The notes beneath the pieces are model-generated. The model was not told the origin of the DNA. It saw only the letters and a program-made list of their open reading frames with translations, and searched no databases. 64,000 nucleotides of DNA from Hemicordylus capensis (taxonomy: Eukaryota; Chordata; Lepidosauria; Squamata; Cordylidae), in contig NC_069659.1 of assembly GCF_027244095.1 (NCBI RefSeq), forward strand, positions 27,374,501 through 27,438,500. Reading direction: 5' to 3'. This document shows positions 22,645 to 34,717 of this stretch, in pieces (the stretch's first letter is position 1; the number at the start of each line of letters is the position of its first letter). The position numbers and the translations under genes were made by a program.

Positions 22645-24061
22645 TAGGGGTGTGCATTTTGGAATTTTCTTGTTTCAATTTGTATCCGCATCGAAACACC
22701 CCCGTTTTGTTTTGTACCCACATTTTCTGAATCCAAATCAGCCCTGTTATGTTTTGTAGCCGAATTTTCCGAATCTGAATCGATTTGGATTTTTAAAAAG
22801 AGTCAGAGGGCAAAAAGAGTGGGTGGTGGTGGTAGTGTCCAATGGGTGGAATCTACCACCCAAATTTCAAAGGAATTAGACAAAGGGCTGATTTTTTGTG
22901 AATTTTTAAAGTTTACACATCTTTAGAATTTTCCCATAGGGAATAATGGAGATTCCAGCAAATGTATCGCTTCAAATCAAGGGGAAAGGGATGACCCAGA
23001 GAGGAGTGTGGTGGGTGGTAGTGCCCAATGGGGGCAAGGAAACTTCCAGAATTATCTCAAAAGTATTAGGAACATAGGAAACTGCCATATACTGAGTCAG
23101 ACCATTGGTCTATCCAGCTCAGTATTGTCTTCACAGACTGGCAGTGGCTTCTCCAAGGTTGCAGGCAGGAATCTCTCTCAGCCCTATCTTGGAGAAGCCA
23201 GGGAGGGAACTTGAAACCTTCTGTTCTTCAGAGCGGCTTCATCCCCTGAGGGGAATATCTTGCAGTGCTCACACATCAAGTCTCCCATTCATATGCAACC
23301 AGGGCAGATCCTGCTTAGCTATGGAGACAAGTCATGCTCAACCACAAGACCAGTTCTTCTATCCATTGGGCAAAGGGCTGATCTTTTGTGAATTGTTGAA
23401 GTTTACGTGTCTTTTAAGATTTCTCCCATAGGGAATAATGGAGGTTTCAGCAGCCCCATAATTCCACTTGGGGGGCACTGGGGTTTCCCAGAGTGAGGGG
23501 TTGTGTAGTGCACATAGGGTGCCAACCACCTCCATACCCACAAGCCCTTGGGGTACTGGGTTTTGTGTTTCTGAGGTGTTCATTGTAGATTCTCTGGTAG
23601 CATATGAGATTTTCAGTGAAAAACAAGAATCCACTCTCATATGCTACCAGAGAATCTACTCAGAACACCACAGAAACAACAGAACCCAGCAACCCATGGG
23701 TTAGCAACCCTTCCCCTGGCCAATGTGGGGTCAGTAAAGAGTGGCAAGAAGCAAAAGAGCCAATGGGGAACAAGGAGGGAATTGTCAGCAGGTCAGCCCA
23801 TGCTTTAGGTCACCGATCAGAAGGCTGGAAGGGTGGGAAATTCAAAGAGATGTCAAACACAAAATGGAGACTGACTCAGAGATCACCACAAAATGGAGGT
23901 CCGAAACAAAAAACGTTTTGTAGCCGAAACAGGGACGTTTTGTTTTGTATACAAAACTTTTGGATCTGGAAAATGGGTGTTTTGTTTTGTCTACAAAACA
24001 CGCGAAACAGGCTGTTTTGGGTACAAAACATTTTGTATCCGAAACATTTCGCATATCCTTA
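22645..24061. mobile_element. TAGGG foldback hAT-like element inside R4, carrying a captured SINE
   Basis: The ends are TAGGGGTGTGC and TTTCGCATATCCTTA. Perfect 8-bp target copies GTACAGAG lie at 22637-22644 and 24062-24069. A perfect 24-bp inverted repeat (23586-23609 against 23635-23658) forms a central hairpin. A tRNA-SINE piece sits at about 23067-23345, at the same internal position as in the copy at 41212-42700. It interrupts the R4 ORF. No coding capacity. Confidence 0.9.
23067..23345 (-). mobile_element. tRNA-derived SINE fragment captured inside a foldback element
   Basis: 'aggaacataggaaactgcca', 'cagaccattggtctatccag' and 'ctggcagtggcttctccaag' are the reverse of the SINE seen more fully at 47758-47960, where the tRNA-like A and B boxes are present. 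Another copy lies at 41638-41990. Confidence 0.75.
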
Positions 24062-26415
24062 GTACAGAGCAGCAACATTAACAACACAAGAGCTCCGATA
24101 TAAGATCGGTGGACCTGTAAAAAAAGAAAGCAGTACATCACCTAAATGGAAGATTAAATTAGAAAATAAAATCTCCAGGCTTAGATCAGATGCTAGTAAA
24201 TTGAAAGATACGAAAGACAAGAAGCTGATGAATGAAAACGCCAAACAGTATCTGATCCAAAAATACCACCTAGATTCAAGGAAAATTAGAGAAGTCCTGG
24301 AAATAATAAAGCAGCAAATAACAGCAGTGTCAAAGAAAATTAGCAGATACGAAGACAGAATTACACAACACAGGCAGAATCTCCAATTACAGTCGAATCG
24401 GAGATGTTTCTACCAAAGCATAGAAGGAGAAACTGCAAGAAACATAGAAACACCAAATAAAGAAGAAACAGTGCAATTCTGGGGGAAATTATGGGACAAT
24501 CCAATAGATTATAATAAAAAAGCAGGCTGGATGAAAGAGTTCAAAACATGTAACCAACAAATGCAAGATCTCATAATAACACCAGAATTAATAAGTGAAA
24601 GAGCAAAGAAAATTAAAAATTGGACTGCTCCAGGCGATGATGAACTGCATGGCTTTTGGCGTAAACACCTAACAAGCCTTCATAAACAACTATCAAAACA
24701 GTTCAATCACATTTTGCAAGGAGGTGATATTGAACAATGGCTAACAACAGAGAAAACTCATCTCATAATGTAAGACCAAGCAAAAGGTGCAGTTCCAAGT
24801 AATTATAGACTGATAACCTATCTGCCAACCATGTTCAAATTATTAACTGGAATAATAGCAGATGAAATGATGCAACACTTATTAACTAACAAACAGCTTC
24901 CAGTTGAACAGAAAGGAAATTGCCTGAACACCAGAGAAACAAAAGACCAGCTGCTGATTGACAAAATGATTTTAGAAAATTGCAAGAGAAGAAAAACCAA
25001 TCTAAGTGTTGCATGGATTGACTGCAAGAAAGCCTTCGATTCATTGCCTCACACATGGATACTAAAATGTTTAGAAACAACTGGTGTCAGCAAAAACATT
25101 CAGATGAGCATGTGGAGTACACAGTTAACAATCAATGGTGAGACACTTGGACAGGTTAGCATTAGAAGAGGCATTTTCCAAGGGGACTCACTATCCCCTC
25201 TGTTGTTTGTAATTGCCATGACCCCACTTTCACAAATACTAAACAAAACAGGCCTTGGATACCAAACATCTAAAACATCAAGTAAAATCAACCATCTACT
25301 GTACATGGACGATCTGAAGTTGTATGGAAAGTCCCAGTCAGAAATCGAATCACTGCTAAACACTGTCCGTATATTCAGTAGCGACATATCAATGGATTTT
25401 GAACTAGACAAGTGTGCTGCATTAATAATGAACAGAGGGAAAATAAGAAAAACAGAAGGAATAGAACTGCCCAATGTAAGCAAGATCTAGAACCTGGAAG
25501 AGAAAGAACATTACAAATACTTGGGCATTCTCCAGGCTGATAACATCGCACACACTGAAGTTAAAAGAAAAATTGGAAGTGAATACATCAGGAGAGTTAG
25601 AAAAATCCTCAAGTCCAAACTCAATGGCGGGAACACCATACAAGCCATCAACACCTGGGCTATACCTGTTATCAGATACACTGCAGGAATAATAGACTAG
25701 ACCCAGGCAGAGCTAGAGATGCTAGATTGTACGACCAGGAAAATAATGACCATCAATCATGCTCTGCATCCCTGCAGTGATGTATATAGGCTATACCTCC
25801 CTCGCAGCTCAGGTGGAAGAGGAATGCTGCAAGTCCATCAAACAGTAGAGGAGGAGAAAAGAGGCCTTGAAGAATATATCAAGGACAGTGAAGAAGATGC
25901 ACTTCAAATGGTCAATAATGAAAAACTATTCAACACCAATGAAAGAAAGCAGGCCTACAAGAAAGAACAAGTCAAGAACCAAGCAGAAAAATGGAAAAAT
26001 AAGCCCCTGCATGGTCAATATTTGCACAATATAAGTGGGAAATCAGACATCACCAAGACCTGGCAATAGAAAAAAATCACCAAATGCAAAGATCTACAAA
26101 TTGAAATGGAAAGGCTGTGGCAGAAAAAGACCAAAATAATCCCAGTGGTAATTGGCGCCCTGGGTGCAGTTCCAAAAGACCTTGAAGAGCACCTCAACAC
26201 CATAGGGGCCATAGAAATCACCATCAGCCAGTTACAAAAAGCAACATTACTAGGAACAGCCTATATTCTGCAACAATATATATAACAACAGCAACAACAT
26301 TGACAATAAAATTCAGCCATCCTAGGTCCTTGGGAAGGACTCAATGCCTGGATAAAACAAACCAGTCAAAAACACCTGTCTGACTGTGTAACTAAATAAT
26401 AATAATAAACTTTAT

Positions 26416-26892
26416 TTGAATAAACTTGCATTGGATCCCTCAGAGTTAGTTAATTACAGACCCGTTTCCAGTCTTCCAAGGTTGGGCAAGGTGATTGAGC
26501 GGGTGGTGGCCTCTCAGCTTCAGGCAGTTTGGGATGATGCAGATTATCTAGACCTATTTCAGACTGGATTCCATGTGGGCTATGGAGTTGAGACGGCCTT
26601 GGTCGGCCTGATGGATTATCGCCAACCAGCTATCAACAAAGGGAATATGACTGCTGATCCTTTTGGATTTCTTGGCAGCTTTTGATACCGTTAAGCATGG
26701 TATACTTCTGGGTCGGCTGAGGGTTGGGATTGGATGGAACTGTTTTAAAGTGGTCCCATTCCTACCTCTCTGGCAGGTTGCAGATGGTATTTTTTGGTGA
26801 CTCCTCCTCTGCAAAGCAAGAACTAAAGTATTGAGTTCTGCAAGGCTCCATACTGTCTCTAAGCTCTTTAATATCTTCATTAAACAGCTGGG
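26416..26892 (+). mobile_element. L2-clade LINE fragment, 5' piece
   Basis: It encodes ALDPSELVNYRPVSSLPRLG, KVIERVVASQLQAVWDDADY and FQTGFHVGYGVETALVGLMD, the L2 reverse-transcriptase start. It ends at 26892 where a foldback element begins; L2 coding ('tatgctgatgacac', the ADD region) resumes at about 28615. Confidence 0.8.
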
Positions 26893-28608
26893 TAGGGATG
26901 TGAAAAACATTTCAGGTACACAATGATCTGTACCCGAATCAGGCCATTTTGGGCGATTTGTCCACAAAACAAATCGCCCGATTGCTAGTTCTGAAAATTT
27001 TGTATACAAAACAAATCACCAGAATTTCAGCTCTGAAAGATTTGTTGTTTTGGACCTCCATTTTGTGGTGATCTCACTGTGTAGTCTCCATTTTGTGTTT
27101 GAATTTCCCACCCTTCCAGCCTTCAGATTGGTAAGCAAAAGCATGGGCTGATCTGCTAGCAATTATCTCCTTGTTCCCAATTGGCTCTTTTTGGCTCTGC
27201 AAGTGCTGACCAAGCCCACATTGGTCATGGAAAGGTCAAAGAAGAGGCATGTGTGGGGGCTAGATCACGGAGGGGTTTTCAAAGGGATTTTAAAAGGCAG
27301 AAGCCTACCAGTCTTCCTTTCTGCCTCATGGGAGGAGGGAGAGAGAGGGGGAGGGGGGGTATTTGCTTTTTGCTTTGCTTTACCTAATGTTCTGCCTTGC
27401 CTATTGTTCTGCCTTGCCAGCTTGCCTTGCTTGCCCAGTGCCACCCAGTCTGCCAGTGTCTGTGCCATCCTGGGGTGGATTCTCTCCTGCATTAATTGCT
27501 TTTTGAAGAGAAAGAGAGAATTCGGGGGGGCGGGGAGAATTCCTTCTTCTTCTTTTTTCACCCTTTCCTGCTGCTAAGAGAATCACTGCCTGCCTGTGCC
27601 AGCCGGCCACCAGACCCAGAGCACCTGTGGCCCCTGGCCAGCCAGCTACCTCCTCCTCTCCCCCTCCCCGATTTTCCAGGCTTTCCCCCCAGCCCCCGCC
27701 CCAACTGATGACTGAAGAAAAAAGAAGAGTAGAGAGAGACCAGACCACAGAAGAGGTCTGCAACGTGTAGTCCTACCATCTCTGAGTGGGCACACGCTCT
27801 AGCCTCCTCACACACTCTAGCCTCCTCCCTGTGCCCATTTACCACCCACCCCCAACTGCAGCCTTAAACAAGGAAGGCCTTCAGCCACTGCCCCAGTCCA
27901 GCAGCAACCTATTGTGTTGTCCCCCCCCCAGTTCTCTATTGTAACTGTTCCCTAGTGTTGGTGGCGTGTCCCTGAAAGAACTAGCAGAAGTAAAGGGGCA
28001 CACTCTAACATAAGGTGGGGTGGGGGCAGGGGGTGTAGAGCAATTTAAAGCCCATGGTGGCTACAGGGAGTCTCTGGGCATGGTGTGGGGTGGCAACAGC
28101 GGCTCCTCCACGCCTTCTGCCAGTCTCCTGAATGGTAGCTGTGGACAGCTGTGGGCATCTGCGAATGTGCGGAGGCCATTTTTGCATGTGCAGAGGCCAT
28201 GTGCGTAACCATTCAATTTGCATGGTGACTCAAATGGGCTCTGAACATGTGTGGAGTTCATGTGCTGAGGCCTGAAATGGGCTTCCATTCAGGAGGCCAG
28301 CAGGGCGCATGGAGGAGCCCCTGCTACCTCCCGCTGCCACCTCTAGAGACTCTCTGCCACAGGCTTTAATTTAAGTACTTTTGCTCACACACACCCCGCT
28401 AATGTTCAGGAATCCCCCTTTACCTGTAAAGGGGAATCCTCACTATATTCCCCTTTAGGAGTATACCCCCAAACTGGTTCAGCCGAGTTCAATAGTCGAA
28501 CTGCACCAGACCCAGTTTGTCCGAGTCCGAAGCTGGACCGGGCCAGGTCTGTTCAAATCTGGTTCAGATTTGAACGGAACCAGACAAACCAGTTCCATAC
28601 ACATCCCT
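26893..28608. mobile_element. TAGGG foldback-family element, composite
   Basis: The left end is TAGGGATGTG at 26893 and the right end ACACATCCCT at about 28608. The left 300 bp match the interior of the copies at 22645 and 41212. The right 170 bp are a different subfamily rich in GGTTCAGATTTGAACGG. The middle (about 27200-28400) is GC-rich, with short spurious ORFs on both strands, and no gene is recognised. No clear target duplication is seen. Confidence 0.55.
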
Positions 28609-28890
28609 CTTGCATGATATTATCGATATGCTGATGACACATCTACAGTATCTATTTCTCCATATCGGCCTCTTCAGGAAATGTCAGAACTTCCCTAAAT
28701 GCATGCTTGGAGTGAGTAATGGGCTGGATAACAAAATGAAGTTCAATCCCAATAAGACAGAGGTACTGACTCTGTGTGTGGGGGTGAGGGTTTGTGTGTG
28801 TGTCGGGATCTGAGAGATGGTTTAGATCTGCCTGTTCTTGATGGGGTTACCAGGGGCACTCCCAAGGTATGTACCTGATCTTTCATCATC
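28609..28890 (+). mobile_element. L2-clade LINE fragment, 3' continuation
   Basis: It encodes remnants of the ADD box region and 'NKMKFNPNKTEVLTL', the same motif (LKLNPNKTELLTVG) as in the minus-strand L2 next to it. A GT-rich run lies near 28775-28802. Confidence 0.65.
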
Positions 28891-30029
28891 TTAAGGGTCT
28901 TTTTAAAAACAGCCAAAGATGGAGAGACTCTTGTTTTAACAGGGAGTAATTCCAGAGCACCAGGGCAGCCAGAGAGAAGGTCCTATCCCAAATAGCCCCA
29001 CTGGTAGCCATAACCAGGCCTCCCCAAATGATCTTAATAGACCAGAGGGTTCATAACCCAGGAGGCGCTGTCTTAAATATCCTGGACTGAAGCTGTTCAG
29101 GGCTTTATAGGTAATAACCAGCTCCTTGCATTTTGTTGAGAAGCATATTGGCAGTCAATGGAGTTCTTTTAAGATGAGTGTTATATGGTCTTTGGGGGGT
29201 ATACTGGAGATCAGTCTGGCTGCTGCATTCTGCACCAACTGTAGTTTTCAGACTACATAAAAAGGCAGCCACGCATAGAGTGCATTACAGTATTCAAGTC
29301 TGGAGGTTACCAGCATATGTACCACTGTTTTAAGGTCCTTTTCCTCTAGAAATGGGTGTAGCTGACGTATCAGCCAAAGCTGATGAAAGAGCACTGCTGA
29401 CCACTGGCTCAACCTGAGGATTTAGAGAGAGTTTTGGATCCAGGAGCACTCTCAAGCTACATACTTGTTCTTTCTGAGAGAGTGTAACCCTGTCCAGAAC
29501 AGGCAGATCTAAACCATCTCTTGAGTTCTGATGCCCCACAGTCAGTAACTCCGTCTTATTTGGATTCAACTTCAATTTGTTATGCCTCATCTAGCTCATT
29601 ACCACCTCCAGGCAGGCATTCAGGGAAGTTATGCCATTCCATGATGAAGTTGGCATGGATAAATAGATCTGGGTGTCTTCGACATATTGATAACACCTTG
29701 CACCAAATCTGATGATATCTCCCAGCAGTTTCATGTAGATGTTAAAAAGTGTTGGAGATGGTATAGAGCCTTGTGGAACTCCATACAGTAACTCCCACTT
29801 TGCAGAGCAACAGTCTTCAAATGACACCATCTGGAAACTGCCAGAGAGGTAGGAATGGAACCACTGTAAAACAGAGCCACCCAATGCCACCCCCTCAGGC
29901 AACCCAGAAGGATACCATGGTCAATGATATCGAAAGCCACTGAGAGATCCAGAAGGGTCAACAGAGTCACACTCCCTCTGTCAATACCTAATTGGAGATC
30001 ATCCATCAGGCTGACCAAGGCAGTCTCAA

Positions 30030-30959
30030 TAGGGATGTGCACAGAACTGCGGAGCTGCAGTCCGGCACTGGGGTGGGGGTTCCTTTAAGGGTGGGGGGAG
30101 GGTGTACTTACCCCTCCCACTGATTTCCCCCTGCTGGCACGTGTATTTTAGTAAGCATTTTGAACTGCCTTCAAAAGAAGATTGGCTGATAAAAATTTTT
30201 GAATACGCGGAGATGGCAAAACTCACAGCACTGATAAGAGATCAAAATTTGGAATGTTTTAAAGAAGATTGGAAACCATTTTTATTATACTTAAAGAACT
30301 ATTTTCCTAATATTGATTTTACAACAGGGTTTGAAATTTAGTAATAATAGCAGGTTGGGTAAATCAAAATCGAGTTTGTAAGGTTTAAGATATATGTTTT
30401 GAATTACTATTATAGCAAGGGTTAATTCTATAGTTGGTGATTCACGAGGAGGTGTGAGCGGGAAGTCAATATTTGTTTAACGTGATCTGAATGTTAAGAT
30501 ATTGTTAAAATCAATAAAAATTTAAACATGAAAAAAATATATTTTAGTAAGCATTTGGGGTGGCAGGGTACCTCCCTGCCGCCGCTTCCCCCAGTCATCA
30601 GCAAAAGGCTTCAGAAAGCCTTTTGCACATGTGCACGTTGTGCGCGTCATGTCTCCTCATCATGTGCGTGCATACATCGCGGAGACGTGATGTGTGCATG
30701 TGATGTGCGCACGTGCAAAAGGCTTTCTGAAGCCTTTTGCTGATGACCAGCGGCAGGGGCGGCAGGGAGGTACACTGCCGCCCCAAATACTTACTAAAAG
30801 GCACACGCCGGAAGGGGGAAAGTGGTGGGAGGGGTAAGTACAACCTCCCCCCACCCTTAAAGGAACCCCCCTCCAGTGTCAAATTGCCGAACTGCCCCAT
30901 GTTCAGATCCGTTCGGAGGCCTTTAGAATGGCCTCCGGACCGGTCCGTGCTCATCACTA
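30030..30959. mobile_element. TAGGG foldback-family element inside L2, split by an L1 insertion
   Basis: The ends are TAGGGATGTGC and CTCATCACTA. Near-identical 8-bp target copies AGTCTCAA and AATCTCAA lie at 30022-30029 and 30960-30967; the L2 copy at 57890 shows the uninterrupted reading. The inverted interior halves include 'tttttgcacatgtgcacg' blocks around 30620-30740, where long inverted arms (ATCAGCAAAAGGCTTCAGAA and its complement) are evident. Confidence 0.75.
30161..30539 (+). mobile_element. L1 LINE 3' end with 17-bp target duplication
   Basis: It encodes the ORF2 C-terminus (KIFEYAEMAKLTALIRDQNL, WKPFLLYLKNYF) followed by a 3' UTR ending 'caataaaaatttaaacatga' and an A-rich tail. 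Perfect 17-bp repeats TATTTTAGTAAGCATTT lie at 30144-30160 and 30540-30556. It is a 5'-truncated insertion produced by target-primed reverse transcription. Confidence 0.85.
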
Positions 30960-31894
30960 AATCTCAACCCCATAGACTGCTCAAAAGCCAGTTTGAAATG
31001 GGTCTTGATAATTTGTTCAAGACCTCCTGGAGCAGAGAGGGAACCACCTCTCAATCACCTTACCCAACCAAGGAAGATTGGAGACAGGTCTATACTTGGC
31101 TACCTCTGAGGGATCCCGTGCAAGTTTCTTTAGGTAAGGCCTGATAGTAGCCTCCGTGAGGCAATGAGATATCCTGTACTTCCTCAGAAAAGTATTTATA
31201 ATATGTACCAAACACTCTCTGTTCGTATAATTGGCAGATGGAATGAGCCAAGTTGGGCAAGGGTTGAGAGAACAGGTGGTAGTACATACAGTCAAAGCAG
31301 CTTGTCTACATCCTCAGGTGTCACAAATGGAAAGTGATCCAATCTGATCCCATAACAGGAGTTGCTGGACACTTTCCTAGTAGTCTCTGCAAAAAAAATG
31401 TGGCATCAATTTCAGCCTGAATACAAGATGTTTTATTCACAAACAGTTATTAAAAACATCAATGTGGGTGCTTGAAGTTTCCAAATTGGAGTTCAAGGAG
31501 GAAGGGGCATGTACTAGCCTTCTCACAAGTTACCCTGGACAACTGCACTGGACATGAACTTGCAGAAGCAATGCGTGCAGAAAAGAACCACTTCTTTACC
31601 ACCCGTATTGCCAGAGCATAGATCTTCAAATGTGCTCTGTGTTGTAATATATCAGATTCACGTCAAATCTTTTCCCACTTGCACTCTACTCATCTACCTC
31701 ACTGTTTCAGCTTCTGTAATTCTTCCGAATACTATGATGTTAATTTTGAAGCAGGTCCTAGAGGACACTTAGGAGTTATTTTGTCAACTGCTCTAGTGAG
31801 TTTATTATCCCATGTTTGCAGCAGAGCATCAACAGAATCCTCAGCAGAGCCAACTCGGAACTCTTCCAAGCCACCCAGATCAGAGAAAAAGACA

Positions 31895-31980
31895 ATAGCA
31901 GCAGCAGCAGCAGCAGCAACAAAAACAACAACTTATATACCACTTTTCAACAAAAGTTTCAAAATCGGTTTACATGGGAA

Positions 31981-32049
<69 letters not shown>

Positions 32050-32245
32050 CAGACAAATAAATAAGATGGCTCCCTGTCCCCAAAGGGCTCACAATCCAAA
32101 AAGAAACATAAGATAGACACCAGCAACAGTCACTGGAAGGATGCTGTGCTGGGGCTGGATAGGGCCAGTTGTTCTCCCCCTGTTAAATAAAGAGAATCAC
32201 CACATTAAAAATGTGCCTCTTTGCCCAGTTAGCAGGGGAGTCCAA
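31895..32245 (-). mobile_element. Squamate SINE-like repeat with GATA microsatellite
   Basis: 'cttatataccacttttcaac', 'cccaaagggctcacaatcca', 'gatagacaccagcaacagtc' and 'aaataaagagaatcaccaca' are reverse-strand modules shared with 47415-47690. The same family is in plus orientation at 36358-36610 and 54527-54690. A GATA tract fills 31985-32048. Confidence 0.7.
31985..32050. repeat. (GATA)n microsatellite
   Basis: About 16 units of GATA/TAGA, embedded in the SINE-like repeat. An AGC-rich run precedes it near 31900-31920. Confidence 0.95.
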
Positions 32246-32485
32246 AACTGAGCATGTGACCAGCATCATGCATCAGTCCCAAGACCACCTGAGATAGGCC
32301 CATAGTCATCATGTCCGCTTTGAACTCCTGAGCCACTCCTGACAAACTGGTCCCAAAGTGAACATTGGTCCCCCACTACCAAGAGTCTGGGTGACTCCAG
32401 CACCGACTATGCAGTCAGGTCTGTCAGCTCAGTTAGGGGCTCTGTTGGGCAGTTGGATGATCAGTACACCAACAGAAGACCTAGT

Positions 32486-32884
32486 TAGGGGTGTTCATGG
32501 AACCAGGAAGCCTCGTTCAATTTGAATCGAACCCGACTTGAACTGAACCAGGCCCAGTTTGGCTCTGTGCATGTTGAGCTGGGCCCGTTTGGCTCGAGGC
32601 TGAACCAGTTTGGGCCCGGCTTGGGTGTGTGTGTGTGTCAATTTTTTATTTTAAGTTATTGCTCGGTCCAGTGGACTCCAGGAGTGCTGCCATTTTGTTA
32701 AAAAGTTTGGGGGGGGGGTTACAATGTTTTTTCCCCTCCAAACCCCCAAGCTGGCCCAGGGATTTTGGCTTGTGGTTGAGCCAAACTGATCCAAACCAGG
32801 CCTAGTTTGGCTCAAGGGTGAGCTGTCAAACAGGTCCGGTTTGTTGGCAAACTGCTTGACATCAAGCCAGTTTGCACATGCCTA
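32486..32884. mobile_element. TAGGG foldback-family element fragment
   Basis: The left end is TAGGGGTGTTC and the right end TTTGCACATGCCTA. The interior is rich in 'gaaccaggcccagtttggct' and inverted counterparts near 32790-32830, a different subfamily from the GATTCGG type. It splits the L2 endonuclease region. The target duplication is unclear. Confidence 0.55.
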
Positions 32885-33489
32885 GTCCCAGGCTATCCTT
32901 GGTCCCTAGGCTTTAGGACACACATCCAATATAGGCCAATTCCCTGACAGGGATCCTGGTAAGCAAGATGGTATTCTTGTAGACCACAGCCAAACCACCA
33001 CCCCACCCACTTCCTTTCACCTGCTTCACAACAGAGTGTCCCACATTGAGAAGCTGGGAATAGACTGGACCACTAGCCTCTCCTGACCACGTTTCCATAA
33101 TACATACCAGGTCAGCTCCTTCATCCACAATCAGGTCATTAATGATCTCAGATTTATTTTGGACTGACCTAGCATTAAAAAAACAGCAAGGTGAAGTTTT
33201 TGTGGGTGATTGGCACTGCTTCCCAAGGCCAAAGAGCTGCCAGGCCAGCTGTAAGCAGGAACAGCTATTCCTAGAAAAAGTTTTCTTTTCCTCGTAGTGA
33301 CCTGCTCACTTACCAACATCGTATCTTTTTTTTGGTTCACCACTACCACTGGAATAGCTGCCATGGAATCACCCTCTCTCTCCCTATCTCTGGACAACCC
33401 AAGTCACATATCTGCACTAGGCCCAACAACGTGTTTGACAACAGTAGCACTGTGGTAAGCAGGGGTCTCTTCTTTAGGAAACATACGCA

Positions 33490-34164
33490 ATAAAGACTGC
33501 CCCAGACCTCAATCCCAGCTCATATGCTACAACTTACAATAACATGGGTAGCATATCAAAATTTTAAGGTATTCTATGGGTGGATTCAGACTTCTGAGGG
33601 TCATGTGAGCACCTGCCGCCATGGGAATGCACACTTCCCCAAATCCCCAAACAAGCTCTACTTCCTGTCCAGGTTCTGTTATACCGAGACTAGTATAATA
33701 GTCATCTGTTATACATCTAAACTACCCAATCTTGGCATATCCTGCCCTGCTTCTGCCAGAGACCTGACATCTGTAATGTATTTCAAATCTCCGTTACAAT
33801 AAAAGTAGGGCAGGATATGCCAAGACTGGTAGGCTCAGGTGTCACGACCATTCTTGGCATAGTGGAACCTGGTCAAGAAGTAGAGGCGTATGTGGGGCTG
33901 GAGGGGAATGTGTGCTCCCAGGACTGTGGGTGCTCATGCAGACCTCAGGTGCCAATGTACCAGTGAGCCCACAATTTATACATGTGACCAATTCAATATT
34001 GGAATAAATAGGTTTCATGACTGTTCCATGGAGGCCCTCCAAGAAGTTAGAGTTCCATATAGTTAGCAGCCATCCTGATCTCTAGTCACATTCATGAACA
34101 GCGATTCTATAGTCATTTATTTATCTAGATGATAAGTATTATTATTATTATGTTTAAACAACTG
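33490..34164. other. Gene A intron, weakly repetitive sequence
   Basis: No gene is recognised. An inverted pair (AACTACCCAATCTTGGCATATCCTG at about 33718 against 'caggatatgccaagactgg' near 33812) suggests another short foldback repeat; a related 'ccaatcttggcttatcctaa' occurs at about 62160. ATT units lie near 34138-34150. Confidence 0.4.
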
Positions 34165-34375
34165 AGTGGCTCTGCAAGCCCTATGGAGAGAGGACAGGCC
34201 TTGCAGCAACACTGCAGAGATTGTGTGGTAGCACTAGAAGCATTACTGCAGGGCAACTGAAAGAAATCTTTCAAGCAATTGAAATAAATATGGCAACAGT
34301 TCTAGGCTCGCACTAGTGCCTCATCTCTACAACCAAGTTGCAAGCCCTACCCTCTCCATAGGGCTTGCGGAGGTG
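34165..34375. mobile_element. Palindromic MITE in the gene A intron
   Basis: The ends TGCAAGCCCTATGGAGAGAGG and its inverse (CCTCTCCATAGGGCTTGC, near 34372) enclose about 200 bp. Part of the same element is present in the relic at 46490-46625, which suggests the insertion is older than that duplication. Confidence 0.6.
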
Positions 34376-34717
34376 GAGGAGCTGACACCTGCTGGCTTGG
34401 AAAGGTTTTAACTAATTGCTTTTCCATTTGCTAGTTTAATATTTTGTATCTTTTCCATTCATACCAGCATTCCTGGTTTTCTGTCTGTGTCATTTGCATT
34501 GTTTACTGCTTCATGAATTTTTTTTTATTTTAAAGAGCTATTTTGAAATCAGTTCTAGATCTTGCCATCGATCAGTCTGTTGGGAAACCTGTAAAATATT
34601 CACACAAGCTATCTGTGCCGACCCACAGGATTGGCTCAAGGGAGTGATCTGCAAACCCACAAGAAGTTACTCCACAGAAGAATGGAAGACATATCTATCT
34701 ACACAGAAAGGCCTCAC

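Larger units (their letters stand above)
21766..26395 (+). mobile_element. R4/Dong-clade LINE, near full length, degenerate
   Basis: Plus-strand coding includes an N-terminal region (22161-22640), then after the nested foldback element KIKNWTAPGDDELHGFW (about 24610). The RT follows at 24831-25490: LPVEQKGNCLNTRETKDQLL, AWIDCKKAFDSLPHTWILKC, IFQGDSLSPLLFVIAM and NHLLYMDDLKLYGKS. The C-terminal part is at 25719-26285 with HALHPCSDVYRLYLPRSSGG and IPVVIGALGAVPKDLEEHL, typical of R2/R4-type elements with a restriction-like endonuclease. A few stops and frameshifts (for example after 24770, 25487 and 26066) make it inactive. It is flanked by ATT repeats on the left and AAT repeats at 26394-26408 on the right; Dong is known to favour TAA repeats. 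Confidence 0.85.
28890..33490 (-). mobile_element. L2-clade LINE, near full length, degenerate
   Basis: On the minus strand the endonuclease remnant is at about 33128-32913 (DEGADLVCIMETW, GWGGGLAVVYKNTI). The middle of ORF2 is at about 31890-31400. The RT is at about 31295-31017 (LARDPSEVAKYRPVSNLPWL, GKVIER) and 30042-29591 (DLSVAFDIIDHGILL, GVPQGSIPSPTLFNIYM), and the C-terminal part at 29590-29330 (KLKLNPNKTELLTVG). The ORF is split by frameshifts and by nested elements: a foldback element (30030-30959) with an L1 piece, a SINE (about 31895-32245) and another foldback copy (32486-32884). It lies in the gene A intron. Confidence 0.85.

Noticed and set aside
27191-27845. Several overlapping 70-128 codon ORFs
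   Set aside because: They overlap on both strands in a GC-rich part of a repeat, have no domains, and look like products of base composition.
32478-32892. Target duplication for the foldback copy at 32486
   Set aside because: The 8 bp on each side (GACCTAGT and GTCCCAGG) do not match, so I did not claim one.
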